Source: Sisyra terminalis (lineage: Eukaryota; Arthropoda; Insecta; Neuroptera; Sisyridae). From it: a stretch of 64,000 nucleotides of DNA. The notes below the pieces were generated by a model. That model saw only the letters and a list, made by a program, of their open reading frames with translations, was not told where the DNA came from and searched no databases. The translations under genes were made by a program, and so were the position numbers. Shown in pieces: positions 53,014-64,000 of this stretch. Numbering within the stretch: position 1 is the first letter of the stretch; the number at the start of each line of letters is the position of its first letter. Where the stretch lies: the NCBI GenBank assembly GCA_958496175.1, contig OY292280.1, forward strand, positions 496,001 to 560,000. Direction: 5' to 3'.

Positions 53014-56000
53014 TTATTTCGGATAGTTCATAAAGGTGATACTATAATCTTCAGTGTTGAAGATTTTCATAGTGTGTAAACGAGAGTGGTCATTGTTTGC
53101 ACACACAAAAATTTCCACGCGTTTGTCGATTTCGGAGAAAATGAGCTATAAAGTTAGAGTTAATTACAATATTGCTAATACGTTTACAAAAATATCCAAA
53201 ATACTAAAATATATTTAAAATACAAACAAAAAAAAAACATCCATTAAGTGACCATTACAATATGTTAACCACCTCGATATATTGATCAGTCATTATAAAA
53301 CCGCAATGATATACACTTAAACTATAAATAAAATAAATTTCATTTACGAAATTTAAGTTTCAGTGAAAATCATTGAAATAAATGATAAACTTTGAAATTA
53401 AATAGTAACACAAAACTTTGTTCTATCATTTTAAGGTCTTACCGAAAACTTTCTTACAGTATATTTTTTATATATTGTTTATTTACATTCTAAAGTATTA
53501 AAAACCAAAATTTAAAAAATTTGTCTTTCGGAAAATATTTCTTACTTTTCATTTTTCTCGTTTAGCAGACCGTCTTAGAAATAAAATTAACTTTTGATCA
53601 ATACTGAGGGTTGGTTAAGATATTTAGGTTTTAAAAAATTAAATTCTAAAAGCATTCATTGAAATCAAAAAGCATTAAAAGCATTGAGACGTGCTGTAAT
53701 TATTTGAAGTAAATTATACTAAATAGTTATTCAGTCTAAAAAAAAGGAAATAATTGCACTTGTAAGTTACCTCTTTCGGATATTTGTCTAGAAATGCGAA
53801 TGGAATTGTGGCGTTGCGTGATAAGCCTGAAAAAAGAAATTAAAGTCTGTTAAGAATAAGTAGTAATGGTACTGTATGCCATATTTAAACCGACATATCC
53901 TGAGAAAAATAAATATACTAAAATTTACATTATGGTAGAACAAGCATTGTACTCTGTGAGGACACAAAGTTGCAAAATGAATTAAAGATCATATATTCCT
54001 GTATATAATCCGAATATAATCGACACATCATTATTTTGTCTTTAAATAAAAAAAAATTTATTCAGCGGATGAATTAGGTTTTTTCATTTTATTTTTAATG
54101 TTAAAATTTTAGAAGTGCTATGATTGTGCGTAGTTTTTATAAAAAAAATAAAACTTTTATTGGTAAGTATCAGTCGTTCGCACTACTTATGAGTTAGAAA
54201 GTCAATACCAAATAATCCTTTTAATCAAAGGTGCAAATTAGAATGTTTATAAAAAACTTTGTATTGAAAAACTAGGAATAATTTCACAAGTGGTAAAAAT
54301 TGAAATTTATTAAAAATTACAAGAAATACTTACGAAACATAATAGCACAATGCATCTGAGGAGTATAATGCTTCAGCAAATTAGTGATGAACGCTTTCTG
54401 CGGAATTATGGCCGTTTGTCCGGGGAAAATCATAGTATGTGGAGAAATAAATAATAACTCTTCCAAGTTGGGAGATTTAATTGAAAATACCTCTGGTCGT
54501 TGCGCATATTTTGAGGTGTGAGTTATCTAGTAGAGAATAATCACAATTTAAACTTCAGTTCAATATGACAAAGTAGAACATGACAAAACAGAACAACTAC
54601 AAAGTAGAAGAAGGATAAAACAAAACATAAAAGAAAATAGCATTTATAATATACTAAAACATTTCATATTTATTTCCTCTGATTGGTAAGGAAAAAACAC
54701 AAATTAAAGTTTTTTTTTTTTTGAACTTTTTTTCTCAAAAATTGGTTAACTTATCACGAACGCTTTTCGGTACACTAATACATCAATGGAAATAAAAATG
54801 AAATGTTCTGTTTTGTCTTTGTTCTATTCTATGATGTTTTATTTCCTCTAGTCACAATTGCTTTGTGTTAATCACAAATAAATAGTTAAATAAATTGATG
54901 GTAAACTCACAAGAGCGGTTTTAAGTTTAGTGGCTGCTTGAAGTAAATGCATCATTAAGCGCGTTTGATGGGTAGTTTGCCCTTCAAACTGGAAATTCAG
55001 GTGTTCAATGTAAGTTAGAAAATGTTGGACAACTGTTATATCTTGGACGCGATACCGTTTGTAAGTCATCTCGTACGGCATGTTTATAGACAAAGTTTTA
55101 ATCTAAAATCAAGTGTAGGTACATAGGTATCTTTCAGAAAGTTTTCTATTTTTGCAATTTAAAACAAATGATTGATAGTTAAATACTAAGCGAATTTCGA
55201 TTGTTTTCGACTGTACGATTTGGTTGGATGCAACAAAATTGGACATAATTTGATCGTATATAATACGACACGTTGAAGCAAAAAAAAATCCTCACTTTAC
55301 CTGTAACTTGTTTTTATAGACACGTGCAATATCTTCCAAACGTAAAGACGTTTTAATGGCATGTAAAGTCGATAGAAATGGAAGCCTGTTAAGCAAAAAT
55401 ATCAGTTTGTCTTCTGGAATATGTTCCAGGAAACTAATGTTTAGAACTGTAATGTGATTAGCAATTGGCATATTGTCAATGCAGGACAATAATTTCGGCA
55501 GTAACGTATACGTCTTTTTCATATTCGTGAAGGAGAGGTACCTGGAAACATTAACGGTATTCAGATCTACAAAATGATATGCTTTGCAGTGGCTGTTTTT
55601 TTTTATTATTATTTAAAGCAAAGCTCAATTTCCAAAAGCAATAACTTAGACCATATACTACATGAATTGCTGCACCTCTGTAACCACTTAAAAGCTTGAT
55701 GACCACTAATGATGATCTTATATAATGTAATCGAAAAACATTAATTCTTTTCATGTTTTTCAATCATACTTAAATATTTGTTGTGCATCAGTTGGTGTTA
55801 AACGCTTTAATCGGGTAATCTTCCTATATAACGTCATTGTCACTGCTTCTACATGAAATCAGCAAATGCTGATCTTTGGACAGTCCATATACTGTATAGT
55901 CTACTTAAGAAATTTAAAAAAAGTGCATAAGTGTTGGAGGTCTGTAAGCTACAGCTTACTCGGTAAACCCGGAACTTCACGGAAGAAGTTTAATAACTAA

Positions 56001-57056
56001 GCGAATATTTCCCGGGGAAATATTTAATAGTGTAATACTATTTATACTTACTTCCCAAAGTAACAGTCGGTGAGAAGACCCGAGAAATTTAAATCAAAAG
56101 CCTCAGACAGACAAATTCTGTCTGGAATTGGTAGCCAATTGAGAATATGCAACCATACTTCCATTGGTAATGGCGGTACGGTTCCTTCAAATGATGATTC
56201 CTCTGTAAGAAAAAATAAATACAAAATACATTTATTATTGGATAAAAAATTAGGAGGAAAATTAAAAAAATAGAAGAAGTGTTAAACAAAAATAATTTTT
56301 TCTTCGAGAGTAATTTGTAGAATAGAAACTTCAGCGTATTATAAACTAGTTTGTGCTTTTATTTCAACAATCAAATAGAATGTTTTCTATACTATTTCAT
56401 TTTCGCAACAAAATTATTTGTTATCATCTAAATTGTATAAACATTAATTAAATAAACAATAGAACTGTCTTAAGTTCAAGAAAGTTTCAGCCTAAAGCAA
56501 AAGAGAAACCGAAATTTTGTATTGATCGGACATTAACCTCTACCATACTAACTAATCTCCAGAATGTTTATTCAAAGAATGTAATAGATAATGTTGTTAC
56601 AGTACATAGTATCTCAATAACAGTGCTCGAATTTTCTATAGCAACACCAGCAGTTCCATAAATAAATATGAAGAATAGATGCTGACAATGAGTTTCGTTA
56701 TTTTCTCTTTTTTGGATAATTGTTTTTAAAAACTATTACAAAGAAGTAGACCTTAGATATTATTTACTTTTCAAAGACACAATGGTTTATAACATCTTGG
56801 GAACCTATGCAATTGAACTGAAGCCAAATATTGAAATTTCGTCATGTTTGATGTTCTGTTAAAATTTGTTCAATTTTATTATGAAATGAAATCTCCCACA
56901 TTGTCACTTCTACAAACAAGATCACTTACTGTCGATCGATTTGTCACTTCTATCTGTTTGTGTCGACGAAGAACCTTCTTCGGAAATTTCGGAACTCCGC
57001 ATGCTTCCATTAGGATTAGCTATGCTTAAATTTATCTCCTCAGCTTGGTCTGCCAT
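53014..57056 (-). CDS. F-box protein, possibly leucine-rich (7 exons)
   Basis: Exons 57056-56930, 56202-56052, 55541-55301, 55102-54911, 54526-54334, 53826-53771, 53145-53014 join in phase to 363 aa. A Ser-rich start (MADQAEEINLSIANPNGSMR) is followed by an F-box at about residues 50-93: VPPLPMEVWLHILNWLPIPD then CLSEAFDLNFSGLL. The rest is Leu/Ile-rich in short blocks (ANHITVLNISFLEHIPEDKL; LLNRLPFLSTLHAIKT; SPNLEELLFIS) that could be irregular leucine-rich repeats, ending in EIDKRVEIFVCANND and a short tail. F-box proteins recruit substrates to SCF ubiquitin ligases through Skp1. I do not recognise the subfamily and give no symbol. Introns are 198-727 nt, larger than in most neighbours; intron 3 upstream of exon 3 (55542-56051) contains a dispersed-repeat copy. 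Confidence 0.82.
55705..55925 (+). repeat. Dispersed CRE-core repeat, long copy in F-box gene intron
   Basis: The longest copy: GATGATCTTATATAATGTAA, TCGAAAAACATTAAT, GTTGTGCATCAGTTGGTGTT, CCTATATAACGTCATTGTCA and CTGCTTC, then TTTGGACAGTCCATATACTG and TATAGTCTACTTAAGAAATT. Confidence 0.6.
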
Positions 57057-60000
57057 TTCTAATCGAAAATATTGGAATTTATAATTGATAGGTTCAATTT
57101 ATAACAATTATTCTTACCTTTTTTCTTAATAACAAAAAGAAAATGGTCACAAGATGTTACAATAAATGTAAAGAGCTTCGTTTCTGCTACTCAAAATGGC
57201 GGTCACTGTGTAATATAATGGAGCGATTGTGCGTAGACGAGAATAAGCCACAATAAATAAGAAACAATTTATGGTATTTTATATTTAGCCTTTCAATTTT
57301 GATTGTTTCACCAAAAGAATTATTTTTGAAATTTGAAAACAATTTAACTATTAGGTATAAACGGCAAAACCAGCATGCACTAATTGATATTTCGTATAGG
57401 TATGAGGATAATAAATATTAAAAAAAATAATAAATAATCAATTTCCGAACAAATTGGATTTTAATTTAACAATTTAGCACAGAAATAAAATGAATAAATA
57501 TTAACTCTTACCTTTTATAAAAAAATGACCACAAAATGTCCGATTTCTTTAACGGACGCTGTACAATAAAATGGCGATGGCGTGGCGGAAAAGGAAATAA
57601 AGAATTAAAACTTTCCATAACATGGCGCTTTTGATTTGATAGTCGATATTGCAGATTTCTTTTATTATATCCTCAAAATTTGAAAGTTTGAAAATAATTG
57701 TTATGTAACTGATAATTATAATGTACATATCTCTTGTTAATTACAATGAGAAAAAAATATTCATAAAGAAAATACGTTTACCAATAAGGTTTGATAATTT
57801 TTTATAGAAATTGGGTCATGTTCCTTTTAAAAACATCGTATATTCTATTTTGTTTTTAATCACGTTCTTTCCACTTTACTATCGGACTTGTACCCATTTC
57901 CTTTGGAACTAATTCTTTGATCGAGTACGGGAATCATGGATTAATGTGCCAGGATGAGGATTTATTCACATGATGCATCACGTTTGAATCACCCAAAGCG
58001 GATTCATTAACTAATAAAAATGGAAAAATATTTGGTTGGTGTTTGGATTCAATCGGTTCAACCCAACTGAAAAATGAAAAGAAAATGAAGGTCTGGGATT
58101 TCGTTCACATTTTTAACTCAAAGTTTTTTATAGTCATCAAATTTTATGGCATTGAACCTTCACAAAATGTACGAAGTTAAACAAAAATAATTTTTAAATA
58201 TTCATAATAGTGAATTCAACATAAGTTTGTTAAGAAATAATGGCTCTGACTCCAGCTGCAGTTTCTTCAAAATCCTCCGAGCTCCAGATCCCCAGCCTCC
58301 AGACCTATTATCAAGTGTTGAACTTGACTTCGTCTTCTCAGTCTTGGGCAAGACTACGGTTTTTCCTTTAATTTCGTCAAGATCTTAAAGAATTCGTCTT
58401 TAAATCGTGGCACCGAAATAACCGTAGTATTCCCCATTCCTGGATTCATTATGCCTAATTGACTTTAATTAAATTATACCCAACGCACTTAATTTTCTAA
58501 ACATTGGAAATTATTGACTACTTGATAGTTTTGCTTAAATAACACTCGGGCATGGCATTCTCCCGTACCCAGATGGTCCCGAGTCTCACTTAGAACCATG
58601 TTTTGTTTTGTAAGGTACTTTCTCAAAAGTGGGAATAGCCTTGAGTGGTTAAAGATTATAACAAAAATTTGAATTTATGTTCCAAATAATGTTGCGATTG
58701 TAGTGTGATCTCTAAGTTAGTAAAACTGGTGTCATTTCAGATTTTAACTTTTTGGTTAACTCAAGATTAGCATAAGAATTACAAATTAAACTAATCTTGT
58801 ACGTTTCTAAAGCTTTGGATTTTTTTTCTTAATATAAAACTAAATCTCTTGTTGGAAGACTCGTTATTCAATATCAATATAATTATTTATTTAAATTATA
58901 TTATTTTCTTGCTTATTACATTTTTAAATCGCTAATGTATAACAACAAAACAAAGTTGTTGAGATACAATTAGATTTGTATTTTTTTCTATTTCACCAAT
59001 ATTAACAACAAAAATAAGAAGCATTTTAGTAATCATATTGTTATAGTCAAGAATTATGTGCCTATTATATTATTTAAAGTCGTGGAAAAACATGAACATT
59101 AGGGAGTAAATACTATTGTATCTTAAAATAATTAATAAATTTTCGGGTTTATAGTACTTTTTATTTCCAAATATTTACATAATAATATATATTGTTACAT
59201 CATTGTTTTAAAGTATAAAAATCAAATAAATACACTTATATAGATAATGAAATTGTTAAGAATGTGTCCATTGCTAATGATTACTCCAATTCTTTCAGTG
59301 ATTATTGTTAAATTTTAGTTAAGACAATACTTTTCAACTAGGTTTACTTTGTTTGATTTTACTATAATTAAGTCCGTTAGGTCTTTCGTAATGTTTAGCT
59401 ACTTTTCATGGAATCGTCGTTAAACAAATTCAGCTTTCCATCAGAAGGACTTGCAAATACAACCATAGTTTAGTTGCTTTTGTGTCTATTTGGTGATTAA
59501 AAGTTGATGTATTATTATGGTCCTGTTTATCCTATGTTGTCAAGACTTGTCGATGGAGATATTCTTATGATATTCACAATACTTACTCCCAGTTGCTTAC
59601 ATTTACAGATGATTTAATTGTTTCTTCTCTGCATGATTTATTTTTAAATATACATCATATTTGGCTGTCATTAGTTCGTAAATCCTAGGAAAATATCTAC
59701 AAAATTGACAGAAAGTTCATGTAACTTTATGCAAACATTGCGTCTATACCCACAATTTTACAATAAATATTACCTGTTTCACATTTATTTGGTTTGATTC
59801 CTATTTTATGAAGTTGAAATGCAACACTGACCATCAGTTTGTTGAAATGTCATAATGTTGAAAGTAAAATTTATTTGAATAAAGTAAATTCAAACAAATT
59901 GACAACTTTCAAAAATGAGCTGTCAAACTGAGCCGACCAATGAAATTGCATTAATTAATTGAAATTAATTTGATTTTTCGATTACGAATTTTTATAAATC

Positions 60001-60473
60001 CTAGTCTCTAAGGACCTTAGTAGCTATAAAGGTTATAAAGCAAAGATAATTAACAATTAAAAAAAATACAAAATGGAAATAGGTATTTTGTATTTGAAAT
60101 ACTACTATTTTGAAAATATCTCATCTTTGTTGACGGCGACGACTGGCGACGACAATGATGACAGAAGGTAACGAAGGTAAGTTGGTAGCATTTGAGAAAA
60201 TAAAAGTTACTAGCAGAACCAGACGACAATTCTGACAGTTTCCTCTTTTTTCTTGAGCTGTCTTTGTTTGAGTAATTGACTAGTGTATATATGTATCTTT
60301 GTTGTTTAATAATACCGCCAATTGAGGGTGGAAGCAAGTTGAAACGGTGAAATTTAAATTCTTCTTGATTATTGATTGCCACTAGATAGAAGAAACGGGA
60401 GAAAAAATGTTAGCAACACTTTATATATAATTATTTTTCAAAATTCAAGTGTTTTGTGCCTTAGTAACGAAAC
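57057..60473. other. Divergent intergenic region, F-box gene/KIF3B
   Basis: 3.4 kb between two start codons. AT-rich, with one GC-richer patch at 58240-58400 containing CTGACTCCAGCTGCAG-like words related to the GGAGTC hexamer patch at 27545. No gene with motifs or coherent splicing was found. Confidence 0.45.
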
Positions 60474-63392
60474 ATGCGGACGCCGAGTGACGGAGAGAGG
60501 ACTGGGGTAAGTAGCAAGATTGCAAATAAAAGAAATGGCAAAAACTAACCTAAAAATGTTTTCTGTTTGTTTTCGAAGAGACGGCATAGAAATGATGAGG
60601 CTGTAAGAGTAGTGGTGCGATGCCGGCCATTTAATGAAAGAGAGCAGGCACTTGGTGGACACCAGGTGGTCGCATTACACCCTGATCGCGGAGTCGTGGA
60701 AATCATCAACCCCAAGGATGAAAACCGTGCCAAGGCCTCAAAAACGTTTACATATGACTCAGTTTTCCCTCCTACGTAAGCCAATGTACAATTGATCCAG
60801 TGGGAGCAAATAAATTCTGTATTTTGTTTCAGTACAACACAAGAACAACTTTACGAAGCCGTTGTGCGACCATTAGTCTCATCCGTCTTGGAAGGCTTCA
60901 ATGGCTGCATTTTTGCCTACGGTCAAACTGGAACCGGCAAAACTTACACAATGGAGGGCCTCTCCAACTCGCCAGCCCACCATGGACTCATCCCTAGAAC
61001 TTTTGAACAAATTTGGGAGTATATCAACAGTATTCATAACTACGAATGCCTAGTCAATGTTACATACTTAGAAATCTATCTTGAAGAAATTCGGTTAGTT
61101 GAATGGATGTTTAAAAAAAAACAAACTATAGTTTATTATCATATTTAATTTGGTAGATTAGGACGTATTTCGCGTGAAATCAACATGAAATTTGGTTCAA
61201 ATTGAAGAAAAGTATACTAAGAAAAGTCAATATTTCGTTGAAATAACGCATTAAATTTACCTTCTTCTTTTCCTGTAGTAGTAGAGTGTAATGTTTGTGG
61301 TATATTAAATTATAATTTTTTTAACAGAGATTTATTGAAGCCCGATGCTAGTCAACGTTTAGAAATTCGTGAGGATACCACTAAAGGCTTTCACATTCCG
61401 ACATTGCATACGGAAGCATGCAAGAATGTTGCCGACATGTTAGCCGCAATGCGACGTGGAAATGAAAATCGTGCTGTGGGTGCTACCAATATGAACGAGC
61501 ATAGTTCCCGGAGCCATGCGATTTTCACAATAGCCATCGAAACATGTCGCAACAATGCATTCAAACTAGGAAAACTAAATTTGGTCGATCTGGCTGGAAG
61601 TGAACGCCAATCGAAATCCGGTGCTGCCTCTCTTCGCCTGAAAGAAGCTAGTAAAATAAATCAGTCACTCTCAGCCTTGGGGAATGTGATTTCTGCCCAC
61701 GCGGAAAACGCCCCTCACATCCCCTACCGTGACTCGAAACTGACCCGATTGTTGCAAGACTCGCTGGGCGGAAATTCAAAAACCATCATGATTGCAAATA
61801 TCAGTCCGTCCAGCTATAACTATGAAGAGACTTGTACGACATTGCGATACGCTCATCGGGCCAAGTGTATTAAGAACCAACCGGTCGTGAACGAAGATCC
61901 TGCCGATGCAAAATTAAAACTTTACCAAGAAGAGATCGTAAGACTGAAGGAGGAAATCGCCGAGCGACGTCGTAATGAAAAAGTCGTTAAAAAAATTAAA
62001 AAGGTGATTAAAAAACGACAACCAAATGCCGGCCCTTCTACATCAAAGATCGATATGGAATGTATGACAGAAGCAGACATTGAGGATTACATGGAAAATT
62101 GTACAATAGAAGACATTGATGAACAGTTGGCGTTAGAACGCATCCAAATTGAAGAGCTTAGTGAAAAATTAACTACGCTACAGAATAGATTGATACGACG
62201 TGAAGATGTCGACGAACAACAACACGTAATGGAACAACAACGTATTCAGATGGAAGAAAGTCAAAAACTCGAGCAGGAAATGAAGGAAATTCTCGAGAAA
62301 GAAGAACGCAGCTTTAGTGATCGTCGAGAAGACCTATCAAATTTGCAACAAACAGCCGAAGAACTAAGCCGTAATGTCAACAAAGCATACAAGACTTTCG
62401 TAGAATTACGAACTAGCTTGACAGAAGGACGTGATAGTTTTGGTTCTAAACGGCGCGAAGCCGAGAAAAAACACTTGGACAATGCCAAGCAATTGAAATT
62501 AGCTATGTTAATTGTGGATAATTTTGTCCCATCTATCGAAAGTGACTGGATGGCGAATAATGCTCGATTCAATGAGGGTACCGAAGAATGGATTTTACCT
62601 CCACCAACTATCGAACGCGTCTCACACCGCCCACAAAACCAGCCAAATTTAGAGCAACCTACCTCAGAGTATGCACTTCAAAGACTTGAACCTATTCGGC
62701 GTTGTCCCGGTCGCTATCGTCTTGACTCTGTGAGTACGTTGGCGTTGGAAACAGCATTGCGCACCACCTGTAATTATAAACCGCCGAGCATTTCTCCGAC
62801 GATTCGGGCAATTTTAGATGACGCATTACAAAATGAGAGTGACTTGGAAATCGATGACCGAAAACCGCTGGCGACGGTGCAGTCTCGTAACCAAGCCCAA
62901 ATGGATGCGATTGAACGAAGTTTGGCGATTCGTCGTGAAACACAACGCCGAAACCAGCCAAAACCGCAAGGTCGGTATTTTCATCAAGCTAGTCTTTCAA
63001 CCCCCAAGAAGACAAGTCAAGGCGCTACACCTAAAGCATCCAAAGGACATTCCCAAATTTACTCTACTCATGCACAAGGAGCTTCTTTTCGAACATCAGC
63101 TCCCCATCAGCTTAATAAGTCATTATCGTCTTCTCCTCTGGAGGAAGAACCACCCGTTCCCGTGCAACAACCGCACTTTGAGTTGCGTTCATCACGACGT
63201 TTGCAAGGACACGAGGAACAACCATTCGATCCGCTCCGTCGAGCTAGACCCACTCCAGCCGACAGACATGTCGAATCGCGTTCCTCATCCTTTGATGAAT
63301 CTCATACTTCAACTAGTCTCAGTCGACGTGCTCCACGTGATACATTACCACGTCCGACCCATAAATCTCGACACCCTTCCAAAAAGGAATAA
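60474..63392 (+). CDS. KIF3B: Kinesin-II motor subunit, KIF3B/Klp68D-like (4 exons)
   Basis: Plus-end microtubule motor that pairs with KIF3A and KAP for intraflagellar and axonal transport. Exons 60474-60506, 60579-60775, 60833-61093, 61328-63392 join in phase to 851 aa (human KIF3B 747). Motor domain at about 15-370: VRVVVRCRPFNE; P-loop GQTGTGKT at 107-114; switch I NMNEHSSRSHAIF; switch II LVDLAGSERQSKSGA; YRDSKLTRLLQDSLGGNSKT; neck start CIKNQPVVNEDP. A long coiled coil follows (QEEIVRLKEEIAERRR on to about 580). The LAMLIVDNFVP and EEWILPPP segments and the block SISPTIRAILDDALQNE match the KIF3B tail (APKVQAALDAALQDE), which favours KIF3B over KIF3A. The basic, Ser/Gln-rich last 190 residues are unlike the vertebrate tail. 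Poly(A) signal AATAAA at 63602-63607. Confidence 0.94.
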
Positions 63393-64000
63393 ATTTCTAG
63401 TCAACGACACATTACCGTTTGCAAACTGCAACTAAATTATATGTAAGAAAACAAGTGATCTCATTCAAATAAGTACACACAATTGTGATTTTAGTTTCTA
63501 AGCTTTTCTACGTGGCAAAATGCAATATTTCAATATTATTTATATCTTATTTATTGTTTTTATTTTTTTAGACTACGTAATTGATTTGTCATAGAAATGC
63601 CAATAAAAACTAACTTCACATAATATTTTTATTTTTTTATTTTTGTCTGACAGTATGTTTCCTTTTCCATGCGGTTCAATTCTTCCATCTAACGTCGTCT
63701 ATTCTTGGCAACGTTTTTTAAATCGGAGTAGTCCATTTTTCTTTTTAATAAGTCCACGATTTCGATTCGATTTCTTTCTTTTTTTTTTTTACTTTTCCTC
63801 CTGCATTATCAAATCTTTTTTCTTTCAGAATGTGACCCATTAAATTAACTTTTTTCTCGATATCACATCGTTAATCCTTGTACTTTGTGTCTTAATGAGT
63901 CCACTTAATTTTCCTCGTTCTTCTCAACCATCACATTTCAAACCTTTGCTAATAAATCCTTTCTTATTTTCTGGTTCCAAATCATATACTGTTACACTCC
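63393..64000. other. Region downstream of KIF3B
   Basis: AT-rich with T runs. It holds the likely KIF3B 3' UTR and poly(A) signal (about 63602). The window ends before any further gene can be recognised. Confidence 0.5.

Noticed and set aside
62818..63435. 205-codon open frame overlapping the KIF3B tail in another frame
   Set aside because: It lies entirely over well-supported KIF3B coding sequence, has no recognisable motif, and arises from the GC-richer tail composition.

Overview
This is a piece of an AT-rich eukaryotic nuclear genome, almost certainly an arthropod and probably an insect. The evidence is compact GT-AG introns (many 56-70 nt), a CLIP-domain trypsin-like protease with a proline/threonine-rich linker, and a secreted chitin-binding (peritrophin-like) cuticle protein. 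I cannot name the species. Twelve protein genes were rebuilt exon by exon. In every multi-exon model the codon phases agree across all junctions, and most products are recognisable from family motifs. No tRNA, rRNA, CRISPR or bacterial feature was seen.

Layout, left to right: UROD (-, 392-2165, haem synthesis), PRIM2 (+, 2538-4667, primase large subunit), AAGAB (-, 4737-5677, adaptin-binding p34), SRP72 (+, 6395-10430), HPS3 (-, 11379-17455, BLOC-2), an F-box/UBC fusion (+, 18315-20085), a CLIP serine protease (-, 22594-26268), a chitin-binding secreted protein with an 8.8-kb first intron (+, 30314-40445), an intronless RNF220-like RING E3 (-, 42774-43991), prolyl oligopeptidase (+, 45636-50664), an F-box protein (-, 53014-57056) and a kinesin-II KIF3B/Klp68D homologue (+, 60474-63392). 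All twelve genes alternate strand without exception, so every neighbouring pair is head-to-head or tail-to-tail.

The left 20 kb is dense with housekeeping genes: DNA synthesis, protein targeting, vesicle traffic and haem. The middle (22-41 kb) holds two secreted proteins arranged head-to-head, with long introns and a 4-kb shared upstream region, which looks like developmentally regulated extracellular-matrix biology. The right third is again cytosolic (RING ligase, peptidase, F-box protein, ciliary motor). Noncoding DNA carries a degenerate dispersed repeat with a TGACGTCA-containing core (at least eight copies, mostly intronic), a 556-bp inverted-repeat element in an HPS3 intron, a 120-bp TA-flanked element, and a 95-bp tandem duplication.

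The most unusual object is the gene at 18315-20085. It has a Cys-rich N-terminus, then an F-box, then a UBE2D-like ubiquitin-conjugating fold whose catalytic cysteine position is glycine. It looks like a one-chain SCF adaptor carrying a dead E2 (UEV-like) module. I do not know a characterised family with this order.
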